DNA of 64,000 nucleotides from Procambarus clarkii. Lineage: Eukaryota > Arthropoda > Malacostraca > Decapoda > Cambaridae. The notes beneath the pieces were generated by a model that did no database searches, had not been told where the DNA came from, and saw only the letters and a list, made by a program, of their open reading frames with translations. The stretch covers positions 44,669,716 to 44,733,715 of the forward strand of contig NC_091176.1 in assembly GCF_040958095.1 (NCBI RefSeq). Direction: 5' to 3'. Position 1 is the first letter of the stretch. Every line of letters starts with the position of its first letter. The position numbers were made by a program, and so were the translations under genes. Positions 36,311 to 48,001 of this stretch are shown here, in pieces.

Positions 36311-37732
36311 ACGCACATAATAACATAAGTTGCCCATTAAAGAAAAAGAGAACAGGTATTCTCTGACGTCATACAAGAAGTATATTATTATTATATTTTT
36401 TTTTGAGATATATACAAGAGTTGTTACGTTCTTGTACAGCCACTAGTACGCGTAGCGTTTCGGGCAGGTCCCTGGAATACGATCCCCTGCCACGAAGAAT
36501 CGTTTTTTCACCCAAGTACACATTTTACTGTTGCGTTAAAGGAATTGGCTACAGTTAAGGAATTGCGCCCAGTAAATCCTCCCCGGCCAGGATACGAACC
36601 CATGACATAGCCCTCGCGGAACGCCAGGCGAGTGTCTTACCACTACACCACGGAGACTGTAAGCATTATATATCTCAGCTCTTTTTAAACCTCAGTCTAG
36701 TATTTAAACTTAATAAAAAAAATGTTCACTAGGACTGAAAATAATTTCCAACACCAGGAATATAGCTTAACACTCTATTCCTTAATCATAAATAGAACTA
36801 CCAAATATTTTAGGACGTCTCCCCTAGGGCGTCGTCACGTACATGCAACAACTTGTAAACATAGTGAGGAGGCACTCCCTGACAAATTTTACAACACATA
36901 AATTTTCTTTCTCTGAGCTTCAACACAGGATTCTCTACGATTCGCCCAACCGAAGATCTCATGAACAAAGGGATGAACAATTTTTGGTATTTCTATTGCA
37001 TTTAATACTGGCCATTATTATTGCAGAAAATCTCGTTAAGACATAGGATTAAATCCCCAAACAAAGTGAAATTACTCAGCATTACACACACATAGTCCAT
37101 GTCATACCTGTACTTATATGTTTAGGGAACTATTATTAATTCCTTACACTCGGCAGGTAATTGTGAGTTGGAGTTACAAGAAACTGAGCAGACCAATATA
37201 ACTGTGATTGCAGCCACTAGCTGTACATCAAGCCTTGTAGGCCTCCTGACAGCCGCCATTGCGTGGCTCTCTGAGGCACAGGGCCACACCCAATTCTGAT
37301 GCTACAATTACACAGCCTTAGCAGGCCCCACCAACAGTATCAGCTAAGGCCACCTTTTATTTTATAGTGTTAATAGAGTAACTATAAGTATAATTACAGT
37401 AGATTAGACCATCATATTTGGTATGATTTATAATTTATATATCAAGGACTAGGTAAACAATTTGTAGTTTATGAAGGATCCACCTCCAAGTGGTTTAAGC
37501 TACAAATTGTTCCCCCCAACTGTGTGTGAAATATTTTTGCAGGCTGAATCAGAATATATACAGTCCACTACTATCTAACTAAGAACTAAGAACTAACTCA
37601 GAAGAAAAATAATCAAATAAAAATAATATAATACTAAAGTCAATTAAAAAAATAAAAATAAAGTAAATATGTTAATATTCACAGAATAAAAACAATTAAA
37701 ACTTGCTAGGATTTTCCCACAAAATTTTGGTT
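36311..37732 (+). repeat. BEL-2: 5' LTR of a plus-strand BEL/Pao element (contains a SINE)
   Basis: Inverted counterpart of 33150-34300. It starts at about TGACGCACATAATAAC and ends TTTTCCCACA at about 37732. It is longer than its counterpart because a SINE sits at 36385-36660. The short frame at 36843-37046 is the LTR sequence also seen in the other copy. Confidence 0.8.
36385..36660 (-). mobile_element. tRNA-derived SINE inserted in the BEL-2 LTR
   Basis: Minus strand: a tRNA-like head with A box TGGTGTAGTGGT and B box GGTTCGTATCC spaced as in a tRNA gene (about 36655-36580), a body with CCTGCCCGAAACGCTACGCG, and an AT-rich tail. The matching LTR of BEL-1 lacks it, so it inserted after the copies split. 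Flanks are AT-rich and a target duplication is not clear. The head lacks a proper acceptor end and is not a functional tRNA gene. Confidence 0.8.
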
Positions 37733-38440
37733 CTCTGAAGCTAGATACAAGATCCTGATTAGGATCTATATAAACATTAGTGCAATATTTACACATATAT
37801 ACATATACATTAAATATTGCAGGAAGACACTGCTATACAATTTTCTTGCCTAACTTTTTCAATCTCTGCTAACAAGTGAACAGAACTTACAACAAGCACT
37901 ATTATTGTTCTGAGGTCTGAACCAAAATAACAATTGTGCTTTTTCATTACACGAGGTTGATAAGAGGCTAATTAATTTACTCATATATGTATATATAATT
38001 TTAAGTGTTTTTATAAACATTACATAATATTTAATATTACACCACTACTGTAACAATTGCTGCATGCCAGTTTATTTACAAACAATTCTTACACAAGGGT
38101 AGGACATTTTAGGCTGGTGTTGTACAGCAACTTAGTCTAATTTATTGTGCTAACCCGGTGTAAGGGTAAGAATTTACCCATGTCTAGAGTTGAACCTATT
38201 TTTCAACCTAGCAAGCACATATTTTTCTTCAGTTTCTTAAGACAACCGGAGTTGTGTTGTCTACATAATATAACCATAACTCTAATAATAATTTAACTAT
38301 AATCGTTTCACCTTTGAGTGTTAATCTGTGTCTCTGTACCAACTAAGAGTGATAATTGAGGAGCTAACTTAAGGTAAATCCAGCATTGATACAAGGTTAC
38401 CACTCAAATTATAGTGTGTATGATTATATAATGTGTATTT
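37733..38440 (+). other. Leader of BEL-2
   Basis: About 700 bp of AT-rich sequence between LTR and gag. A primer-binding site should start near 37733 (AAATTTTGGTTCTCTGAAGC), but I could not assign the tRNA. Confidence 0.45.
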
Positions 38441-38443
38441 TAA

Positions 38444-39860
38444 ATGATAAAGAGCTCTAGTTTGGAAACTAGTAGCTCAACTAGCTCAAGTGCTAGAAAC
38501 ATTCCAAATCAAGGTTCAAGACGGCTTAGCACTAGTACATCTGCAGTACGGCTAGCAAATACAGACATCATGTCTACTGCCAAAAATGTAAAAGCGACCC
38601 TCACTGGTATGAAGGGCCTCTTAACCCGACAGATAAAAAAATGCGATGATTTATGTAATCGAACTCCAGTTGATTATGTAGAACTGGAAGGCCGTCATAA
38701 GGTTGCACAGAGCTAATATCAGCATGTACAAATGCAAAACCAGAAATATCAGGATATACTTGCTACTACTAACATAGATCAAGATGCAAGGGAAGCTGTA
38801 GTACAAGAAAATACAGATTATGAAGATGAAATACAAACAAAGTTACAACACTTTGTAAAGTTAATATCCATACACAAGGTCGCTACAATCATTGCAGCCA
38901 CAGCTTCCCAAAACCCGACACAACCAGAAGTCAAATTATCATCACTTAGTCTCCCAACTTTCTCTGGGACTGAGGACGAGAGTTGGGATAACTTCTGGAA
39001 CAAATTTGTTACATTCAATGGATTCTAATGCCACTATAGCAAAGACCACAAAATTTACATATTTACAAGTTGTCTTAAACGATGAAGCGTTAAAAGTGGT
39101 CTGTAATTTGACCTTCACTGATGATGGTTATGATATCGCAGTACAACTCCTTATATATAGGATAATTATGCTAAGCCAGAAAGGACTATCAGACTTCTAA
39201 CCTAGAAACTGTTAGATATTTCCCCTCCAGATGGATCAGCTGATTCACTCCAAGTCTTTAGAGTGGAGCTTGAGTCCTTGCTCAAGGCGCTTAAGAATAA
39301 AGTGAATCTGGATGAATCGGACTGGATAATCCAAGTCCATATGAGATGCAAATTACCCAGTGATGTACTGGATAAGTTGTTTGTCTTATATAACAAATCT
39401 TCTCTAACAGTAAAGGAGATAACAGAAGGTTTGCGTTCCATCATAGAAAGACAACGAGATAATACAGATGGAAAATGACATCTAAGTCTTCTTTGACTAC
39501 TAATAGTAAACAACAGAGTACAAACAGTACTCCAAATAAATCTAAAACAACTTCCCCTTCCCCAAAGTGGAAACAAGGGCAATGTGGGCACATATGCAGT
39601 GGGTCCCTCTAAACCTACAGTTAATGTGTCACCCAAAACGGTGACTCCCCGAGATGCCATGTGTGTTCTGTGAAGAACAACATACCATGTACACCTGCAA
39701 AGTTTACCCTGATCGTTCTACCCATATAAAATGACTCAAGGAGTTACGTAAATGCACCAGGTGTTTAAGGTCACATAATTCTGACACCTGTGCAACCCAA
39801 ATGCGCTCCTGCAATAGATGCCATCAGGGTCAACACCATACAGCACTTTGTTGAGACTCA
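38444..39860 (+). pseudogene. BEL-2 gag (DUF1759-like) with CCHC fingers, broken
   Basis: The frame from 38444 is interrupted by a TAA at 38714-38716 and continues in the same frame to 39028. It includes LPTFSGTEDESWDNFWNKF, the signature start of the DUF1759 gag domain of BEL/Pao elements. Later parts lie in other frames (about 38890-39200, and 39263-39478 with RCKLPSDVLDKLF). Near 39660-39860 are two knuckle-like Cys/His clusters (CTRCLRSHNSDTC and CNRCHQGQHHTALC), in the usual place. There are at least one stop and two frameshifts. Confidence 0.75.
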
Positions 39861-40013
39861 AGTACATAGTCTCCCAAACCACAGGTGGAGGAAGGAACTT
39901 CTGCTTCAGTTCAGCTTTGTACCATACTACCTGACATAAGTGTTTTGTCAACAAGGTCTGATCATAAATCAGCTCTACCCACTGCTCAATTGATCATTAA
40001 AATGGAAAGTTCA

Positions 40014-41684
40014 AGGTCACCATACGCGGGTTATTTGACCAAGGATCCCAAATGACTTTTATCTCAAAGGAGTTGGTAGATGCCCTGAAACTCAAACCTG
40101 TTCAAGAGACACGAATAGACATAGCTGGATTCCTGACTAACTCAGGAGCCCAAATCTTCAAGGTAGTACAACCTAAAGTACGTTTAGGCGGTTATGTCCG
40201 AACGATACAACCTCTTGTAGTAGATTGATTCCCATCAGACCTGTATGTGTATGGTCTAGAGACAACAGCCAAATTCCTGGAAGAAAAGGGAATCAAATTG
40301 GCTGACAAAATCACATTAGACAACCTCTCCAATACTGGAATTCTTATGGGATCAGATGTCTACCATAAGTTTATCAAAGGAAAGGATGAAAAACAGGGAA
40401 TGAACCTGTTACCATCTGCAGGTGGCTATTTGCTAACAGGCCCAGTATTACAGCTGAAGCAACCCACACCTGTAGACTACCAACATGCCAACCCAGTAAT
40501 GGTTGCATTACTAGGGGAACAGTCTCCACTACAATTCAGAGACATGTCCGAGGATGAGCTTGATCCCCCTGTACATAAACTATTGGACCTGGCAACTCTA
40601 GGCATTGTCCCTGAACAACCTAGCCCAGGTGATGACTGGACTTACAAACAATACCTGGACTCGGTTATCTACAGAGATATTCAATACTGGGTCAAGTTAC
40701 CATGGAAACTGAATCCCCCTCAGCTACCTGTCAACCATTTTATGGCACAAAACCAATCAAGGTCACAGGTGTTGCTCTTACAAAGACATCCAGAGAACTT
40801 GAAATTGGACCATAAAATAATCAAGAAGCAACTCGATGACAAATTTATCGAAGTTGTCACAAATGATAACCCAAAGGAAGGACACTACCTGCCACACCAC
40901 CCTGTACTGAAAAATTCAGCTACTACCCAACTATGGAGAGTATTTAATTGCAGTGCTAAGACAAAGCAGAGTAGTGTTTCCTTAAATGACTGCCTTCAAA
41001 CTGGCCCTAACCTGACACAAAGGCAATACGATGTGCTGTTAAAGTTCCACATCGGGACTTATGCATACACGGCAGACATCAGTAAAGCTTTTCTTCGGCT
41101 AGGTCTCCAAGAAGAAGACCGTAACTATACAATGTTCCTGTGGATCAAGGATCCTAATGATCCAAACAGTGAATTAATCACTTACAGGTTTGCGTCTGTT
41201 TTGTTTGGAGCCACGTCTTCCGCTATTTCTGCTTCAAGCTACCTTAGACATGCCCTTGAAAAAGTCCAATAGCCCAAATAAAACAGAAATTAGCAATAAC
41301 TTGTATGTGGACAATTTCCAAGGAACAACCAACAGTCAGAGTAAACTGCTGAACATATACCACGAGGCCAATCGAGAATTAATGGGAGCAAATATGCCTC
41401 TCCAGTCGTGGATCTCCAACAATGCCAAATTAAATCAACTGATCGAAAATGATTTTCCCGATTATCATGTACCTGAGAAGACAAAAGTACTAGGCGTCGA
41501 ATGGGATATGACAGCAGATCAGTTGACAATCAAGTCGGTGCAGCCAAATACCACCAACCTAACAATGAGAAAATTACTCTCACAAGTCAGCAAACCCTTC
41601 GACCCATTGGGACTATTAAGTCCCATCTTAATTAATGGGAAGTTGATAATAAAAATATTGGCAACAAAAGATAGGCTGGGATGA
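40014..41684 (+). pseudogene. BEL-2 pol: protease and reverse transcriptase, broken
   Basis: The protease begins at about 40030 with DQGSQMTFIS, the DUF1758-type active site of BEL/Pao, followed after one stop (about 40226) by LSNTGILMGSDVYHKF. The 341-residue frame 40247-41272 holds the linker (LLDLATLGIVPEQP) and the RT: LWRVFNCSAKT, motif A YTADISKAFLRL and VLFGATSSA. The frame then shifts; 41190-41684 continues with LYVDNFQGTTNSQ at motif C (YVDN, second Asp replaced or a family variant) and FDPLGLLSPI. The integrase region is missing. Confidence 0.82.
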
Positions 41685-41770
41685 TCTTCTAACACCTACC
41701 TTACAAGAAAAATGGCAAGGGTTAGTGAAAGATTTAAGTGTCCTAGAGTCTGTCAAGTTCCCTCGGAACA

Positions 41771-41945
41771 CAGTAAATGAAAAGGAACCAATTAAGCTAC
41801 ATGTATTCTGTGATGCCTCAGAATATGGCACAGTTGGGCTTACCTGGTCTCAAATGGGCAGGCCAATTTGCTTACATCAAAGGCCAGAGTGGCACCATTA
41901 AAGAAACGATCATTGCCACAACTGGAATTAACAGCTCATTAACAC
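41771..41945 (+). pseudogene. BEL-2 RNase H start, truncated
   Basis: The plus strand encodes KLHVFCDASEYGTVG, the RNase H start with its first catalytic Asp. A little later, in another frame, come the residues LPQLELTA typical of BEL/Pao RNase H. The match ends near 41945, so the element is cut here. Confidence 0.7.
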
Positions 41946-42328
41946 TTCCTGAATTAAATAAACACTTAATTATTAACACTTCCTGCCATGTATGGCGCAA
42001 CTATTCTCCTCATGGATTGTCACCAAACACACCTGCATACCTCGAAGAAAAATAATGGCTGTCAAAACCGCAAAAACCACAAATGACCCTAAACACTCTC
42101 CCGCCGAGGGAAAGCTCCCCTCACCCCTCCTTATTAATATATCCACATATGTTGGGACCCCTCACACCTACACATACCCTCTACATAGCAATACATACTC
42201 ACATCTTTTAATCAAACTATTATGTACACACATGATGAACTCTACGGGAAACACCCATACATATTCAACTACTCGCATCCACTCTCATCCACATATTCCA
42301 TACTCTACCTCATACACCACATAGCCCC
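41946..42328. other. No recognisable feature
   Basis: About 380 bp of A/C-rich DNA between the truncated BEL-2 and the LTR of element C. The sequence right of element C (52764-52810) has similar ACA/CCC-rich composition, in keeping with one original flank. Confidence 0.4.
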
Positions 42329-43152
42329 ATATCACGGCCTGTGGCTTACTGATGTTATCAGTAGTGATACGTTTTTGTTGTCATAGGGAGCTAGTGAGAA
42401 TTTGGTGGTGTTGGTCCTTACACTGTTGTCTAGGGAGTAAAAGGAGTAAGGGAAACAGCCTAGTGCACAAGTCACAAATTTATACATACAAGTTACACAG
42501 AAATACATTTGACAAGGCGTTTTCCTCACAACATAATATTACTATGTATTATAAACTCAAGTGGCTCTGACCACCTTACGGCTCACTGTCCCATACCTGG
42601 TGTCGTGCACCCCAGCCACAAACCGCTATCATCCAATGACACATATATTTTTGCCTCTAGGAAACCTGGACTCTTATAAAACCTCTCCAACTTCTCTAAT
42701 ATTACTCTACCCAGTCTTGCAACCCTGGATATAGACAAGGATAGGCTTATCTGACTGAACGGCCGGAGAAAACCCCTCAAACAGCAGGAACGGTCGGCAG
42801 CGATACACCTCCCCCTTCAGTCAAGATGGCGTCCACCTCTCTTGCATCATCGCCCCTTAATACTCTATTCTTTACGTATGCTATCAAACACATTAATGAT
42901 TTTATTTACTATATTCCCCAAGCATACTTTTTTATAGAGTCCATTTTTCCCTTACATAGTTAAGCTATTCCAGTTCACATTATTTCTGATGATCTCCAGC
43001 TGAGAAGGCACTACTCTACTGGGCGGAGTAATAATAGTGACTCGCGGCCTCTCTGATCTCAGCTGGGGATTTATACTAATAAACACTCGCCACTGTGTCC
43101 ACCAACACTTTACAACCGAAACCAACCTCCACAGGAGGTAAGGTTCGTAACA
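42329..43152 (-). repeat. 3' LTR of element C
   Basis: About 824 bp, closely matching 51941-52763. On the minus strand it starts TGTTACGAACC. Its outer end reads CATATCAC where the other LTR has TGTATCAC. No clear target duplication could be recognised at the two outer ends. Confidence 0.9.
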
Positions 43153-43160
43153 CCCCTCCT
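43153..43160 (-). promoter_or_regulatory. Polypurine tract of element C
   Basis: Minus strand AGGAGGGG immediately before the TGTTACG LTR start, about 170 bp after the RNase H tail. Confidence 0.65.
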
Positions 43161-43325
43161 AAGCCATGGAGAAAAAAAAAGAGAAATTCTTATAGGAATT
43201 TCACTTTTTTTCACATAAAATTAACACCTCAAACAGATTGCATAGTAATTGTAAAGAAACAGTAAATGATATATAATAAATAATAGATACACAATAATAC
43301 ATACAGTAGTACAACCCTAAGTCAC

Positions 43326-44230
43326 CCCAGGTTTTGGCAATCTAGAAAGTGCATCTGCTACTACATTTAATTTTCCTCGAATATGTTTGATGACCAGATT
43401 GTACTCTTGCAGCAATAAAGACCACTTAATATTCTCTGGTTGGAATTCTTCATGCTAGCAATAAATGTTAAGGGGTTGTGGTCAGTAAACATTTCAACAG
43501 TATTGGCTGATAAATAAATGTCAAATTTTTTAACAGCTAGTAATAATGATAAAGCCTCCTTCTCCACTGTGGAGTAATTCTGTTGGCATTTAGTAAATGT
43601 TTTAGAATAGTAATGTATTGGATGATTAATACCCTCATCATCTTCTTGCATTAGCACAGAACCAGCACCCCAGTCCGAAGCATCTATATATAGTTTGAAT
43701 GGCTTAGAGTAGTCAGGAGTAGCTAACACTGGACCAGATGACAACATTCCTTTTAGTTTAGTAAAAGCATCCTGACATTCCTGAGACCATCTAAACTTTA
43801 CATTTTTACACAGCAAGTTTGTCAAAGGAGCTGCAATTGCTGCAAAATTTTTACAGAACTTCTTATAATAAGCACACATTCCTAGATATCTTTGTACCAC
43901 CTTCTTGCTAGTCAACACTGGATACTCTAATATATCATTTATTTTATTTTTGAGTGGTAACACCTTCCCATTTCCCACTTCATATCCTAAGTAAGAAATA
44001 CTAGCTCTAGCAAAAGTACATTTATGTAAGTTTACAGTTAAATTAGCCTCCTTTAAGCATTTTAATAGTTTAGCCAAACCTATGGTCCTCCCAATTATTG
44101 TGAAAAATTACAATATCATCCAAGTAAGCTTTACATTGTGGTATGTCTTTTAATACTAAGTTCACAAGACGCTGGAAAGTTGCTGGGGCACTTTTCAGCC
44201 CAAAAGGCATTACAGTGAATTCATACAACC
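43326..44230 (-). pseudogene. Element C pol end: RT second half and RNase H
   Basis: From 44230 the minus strand continues the RT interrupted by the insertion: MPFGLKSAPATFQRL, then YLDDIVIF (motif C). After a frameshift at about 44085 comes a 236-residue frame with the RT thumb (HKCTFARASISYLGYEV) and RNase H: LYIDASDWGAGSVLMQ, KEALSLLLAVKKF and FTDHNPL with the catalytic Asp and Glu. A second break near 43440 precedes the tail, HIRGKLNVVADALSRLPKP, which ends just before the polypurine tract. No integrase follows, so RNase H is the last domain. Confidence 0.88.
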
Positions 44231-47098
44231 TGTCAGGGGACATATTTTTCCTGCTCTCTCGTGCACTAAATTAAGTACGAAATTGCATAGTGCACCAGTG
44301 ATGTGCACCGTGATCCAACTTTCTGAATATAACTTTTCCACAGTCGTGTTGGGTGTCGTTGGACAGCCCATGACATTTGCTAGCCATTGATGTCATTCTG
44401 ATCGCTGTATCAGGTCTGTGAAGGAAATTACAGGAGGGAGTTGTTTTCAGGGAAATTTTGTACAAGTCAAGTGTAGAGAGGAAGGTATGGGAGGTTAACG
44501 GCCGTACACCCCCCCCCCCCCTATCACGTGTCCACCTCGTGTGAGAGGGGGTAGCGTCATGGGGTAGGTGCGGCATTGGCTAAGGCTCCTGGGCCTCAGA
44601 AATGCTGAACCGTGATTGGCCAAGACGCTGAGGGGTACCGCATGGTACCCCAGGCATAGAGTTGGCGGGAAAAGACATTCTTACCTAGAACGTGGCTTGG
44701 GGAGGACGCATTTCCCGTGCTAGGCCAAGCATCGGGAAATACCGCCTGCAACGTTACTAAAGTCACGCCATTCTTCTTGCTATCTTTCCGTGTGCCGTGC
44801 GTAAGAATCCGGTAATCGGAAAGGGGCTTGTATCGAACCGTGTGAACTTGTCATCTAGCCACGTAATTGTGGGACGCCATCTTAGAGGAACTGGACTGAG
44901 TGAGGCGTTAATTATCGGGCTACGAAAATGTCATCCGCCGTCTATCGTATCTGTGCTTGAAGATACTGCTGGGAGACGTGCTAGAGAAGGTTTCAAAGTT
45001 ATGAGAGAAACCTTAAAAGTTCTAATTCTGATGAACAGTGAAGGACTCCGTCTCGGGTCTCGTGTACCGTGTAATACCGTGTACCGTCATCATCCAGCAG
45101 CAGCAGAGGGAGTGTGATTTGGACGTGTGTATGAGTGAGTGCAAGAAGGTTGCGGGCCCGCATGTTTGATGTAAGTACACTGTTTCCGTTTGGGTAATAA
45201 AACTCTGAAGCTGGGTTCACCCCCAGTGTTCCGTCTGTCCTCTGTCCCTGGGACCACCTGGTGAGGTGAATGGGAATTGGAGACGTGTGAGTATACCGTT
45301 CGTCGCCATCAAGTTGAGGTTGGGCCCAACTGTGATTTATGACGTGTGTGAGGACACCTAGTGACACATTCTGAGGTAGAGTAAAGTGAGTTATTTGCTT
45401 CTATTTTTTTTATGTGCCGCGTATGTATTCGCTGTAATTTGATTCCCCTTTTCAGCAGTGAAAAGTGGTAACAGGGAGATTTCCCTTGGTTATAAATTTG
45501 ACTGTTGTGTTGTGGTAAAGTATGAATTATTGGTGGATAATTTACTGGGGGAAGTCATTTACAAGTTTTGCCGTGAGTGGCAAGGATGTACTGTGTTGTA
45601 CTGTGTTGTACCGTGTGTAAACCGTAGACAAGTTTGACCTTGGTGGAAGGCGTTGTGTACTGTGAAGGATTCCGTGAGAATTAAAGTCAGTAAACGTCAC
45701 CGGGGGTCACGATTTACTTAACGAGGTCACTTGTTCGTTGAACATTGTTGTGATTAACGTAGGGACGTGTAAAGGCAACAGTCACAGTGAAGTTCACGCA
45801 GTGGAGGAATTGTCAAGGGAAGACTAACGTAGTGTTAACGATTTAACAAGCTGTCGTTAATTGAGTGATTAACGTAAGGGGTTGACGGTCTGTTATGATC
45901 GGAGTCAATTGCGCTGTAATTAAGCTGCTGTAATTCGTTGGACTGATCAGCTCTGTCTGCGGATAGAGTGATTAAGCACTCGTAGCTAATTAAAGAGAAT
46001 TAGTAACCGCCACTTAGTGAATTCACCAGGTGTTGATGTTGTTGTTTACACGGAGTATTGGAACATTGTTTGTGGTACAGTAGTCTACCCTCGTTAAGGT
46101 AATCTTGTCGTAAGACCGGAAGTAAACTGTCAGTTGAGAGACAGTAGGCTTTATCAATCCTCGTCTGAATTAATAGGCTGTTGTATTCAGTAATTAATTG
46201 GGAATTACTCACCGAATGCTTGACTTTCATGTTGATGTAATTAATTGATTTACGAGTTATTGATGCCATTTAAGTGTCGTTGAGACACGTGTGTGTTAAC
46301 CTAATTGTTTAAATTCAATTAGAGTAACTTTTGTTTTTGATTGTCCTGAGAGACAAGTGTTAACGTAAGATTTTTTATAAGGGGTTATCATTCTTGGATT
46401 AATCGCCTTGTTACTTGGTACCTCGTTGAAGGCAGCGAGCGCCAGTCAAGTTTTTGTGATTATAGTATAGGTCACCGTGAAGCCGTGACAATATTGATTG
46501 CAAGCTTGCGTCACCAGTGGGCACCACTGTGTTCAGTTAGTGTCATTGTTCAGTCAGCGACGACGGGATAAGGATACCGTGGGTCCATCAGGCTGTTGAT
46601 TAGCTGTTTTTTAATGTGCCACTGGAGTGACAGTAAAGTAACGTAAATGCACTGTGTAGTAGTTTTAGTTCTTGTTTTGTGAATAAATTGTTTTGTTATA
46701 GAAAACGGTCGTTTACGTCAAACCTTCCAATATTACTGCCCCACATTTTATGTTCTGCAACGCTTTGCCTGCTTATGTTCATATCAAGTCTGTATCTAAA
46801 GCTCGAGTCCATTGCACAGCACCACACTTCTATAAATAAGAAGTGAGAATCCGTCGGCTACCCTTTATTAGTTTGTTAACTAGGAGGAGCCAGCGACCTA
46901 AGTGACAGGTGTTACCCGAGTGGTTTCGCCTGGCGGTTTGCTCCCGCGGTCCTATGATCTTAGGCTTTAAGATTAAATATCTGCCACTGGCAGCTCTTGC
47001 TGTTTAAGGTCTGCCTCTCTTGCGAGGTAGTTGCGATTAACGTAACATCAATAGGACTTAATTCTTTTGATAACCTGTAAAAGAAAAAAAATCTCACA
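44231..47098. mobile_element. 2.87-kb TG...CA insertion inside the RT of element C (solo LTR or LTR-like element)
   Basis: The insertion starts TGTCAGGGG and ends TCTCACA, with a 5-bp duplication CAACC at 44226-44230 and 47099-47103. Removing it makes the RT reading continuous across the site. TGT...ACA ends and a 5-bp duplication are typical of LTR integration. The body has no coding domain, a GC-rich left third and several AATAAA signals (for example 46682), as a long solo LTR would. No second copy of its ends is seen in the window, so the parent family is unknown. Confidence 0.75.
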
Positions 47099-47938
47099 CA
47101 ACCCATCTGCAGTTATAAATGCACTCATCTCCCGAGCTCTTGGTGTTAAAGGAATTTGCCAGTACCCTTTTGACAAATCTAGTTTGGTTACAAACTTGGC
47201 TTTACCAAGACTGTCAATACAATCATCTAATCTAGGTATTGGAAAGTTATCATCAACAGTCATTACATTTAACTTACGGTAGTCAATGACCAACCTCTGA
47301 GTTCCATCCTTCTTTGGAACCAAAATGCAAGGACTATTCCAACTGCTGCTGCTAGGTCTAACCAATCCATGTTGAAGCATGTAATCGACTGCTTCCCAGA
47401 TGAGATTCAACTTGGTAGGGTTGACTCTATATGAGTGTGACTTGACTGGTTGGTTGTCGGTCACCTCGATGTCGTGGTGAATAACTGTAGTCTGGGTGGG
47501 AATATCGCCAAAGATGTCTGCATAAGAAGTCAGCAACTGATTCAAGTCCTGCTTCTGCTCTGATGACAAATGTTCCACCATTTTCTGAACATTAGCCAAC
47601 CACTCCCCATTGCTAAAATAAGGTACATGAGCATTAGGTACACTATTAAAATCACATTCCCCATTATTCTCATCTACATGGGTTACACTAAGCACCTGGT
47701 TGGTATTGGTAGTTCCCTTCTGTGTTAGTTTCATCCTATTCACATGCACTACTATTTCCTTTCTCTTGAGATCAGGTGTTTGGATTACATAATTGGTGGG
47801 ACTGAGTTTCTTTATCACTGTATAAGCACCTTGGAACCTATGCAACAATGTTGGTCCCTGGCGTGCCATTAGTACCACCACTTTATCACCTGCCTCAAAA
47901 TGTCGTTGCTTTGTCTTTTTATCGTACTGTGCCTTCAT
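47048..47938 (-). pseudogene. Element C: integrase C-terminus fused to the first half of RT
   Basis: A continuous 296-residue frame. It starts in the integrase C-terminal region (MKAQYDKKTKQRHFEAGDKV, then LLHRFQGAYTVIKKL). After a linker it enters the RT: DIFGDIPTQTTVIHHDIEV, YMLQHGLVRPSSSSWNSP, VPKKDGTQRLVIDYRKLN and motif A VTKLDLSKGYWQIPL. The last about 17 residues before the stop at 47048 come from the insertion, not from RT. This frame is the direct proof that integrase precedes RT in this family. Confidence 0.9.
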
Positions 47939-48001
47939 TTTTCCTTGAGCTTCTTTAAGATAAATTAAGGCTTTAGCCCTGTTTTTATTTTACTTATCTT
48001 G

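Noticed and set aside
36580-36660. Functional tRNA gene on the minus strand (and tRNA-Leu-like genes at 14.05 and 23.4 kb)
   Set aside because: A and B boxes are present, but the acceptor stem and anticodon arm do not form properly. The sequences continue into SINE bodies.
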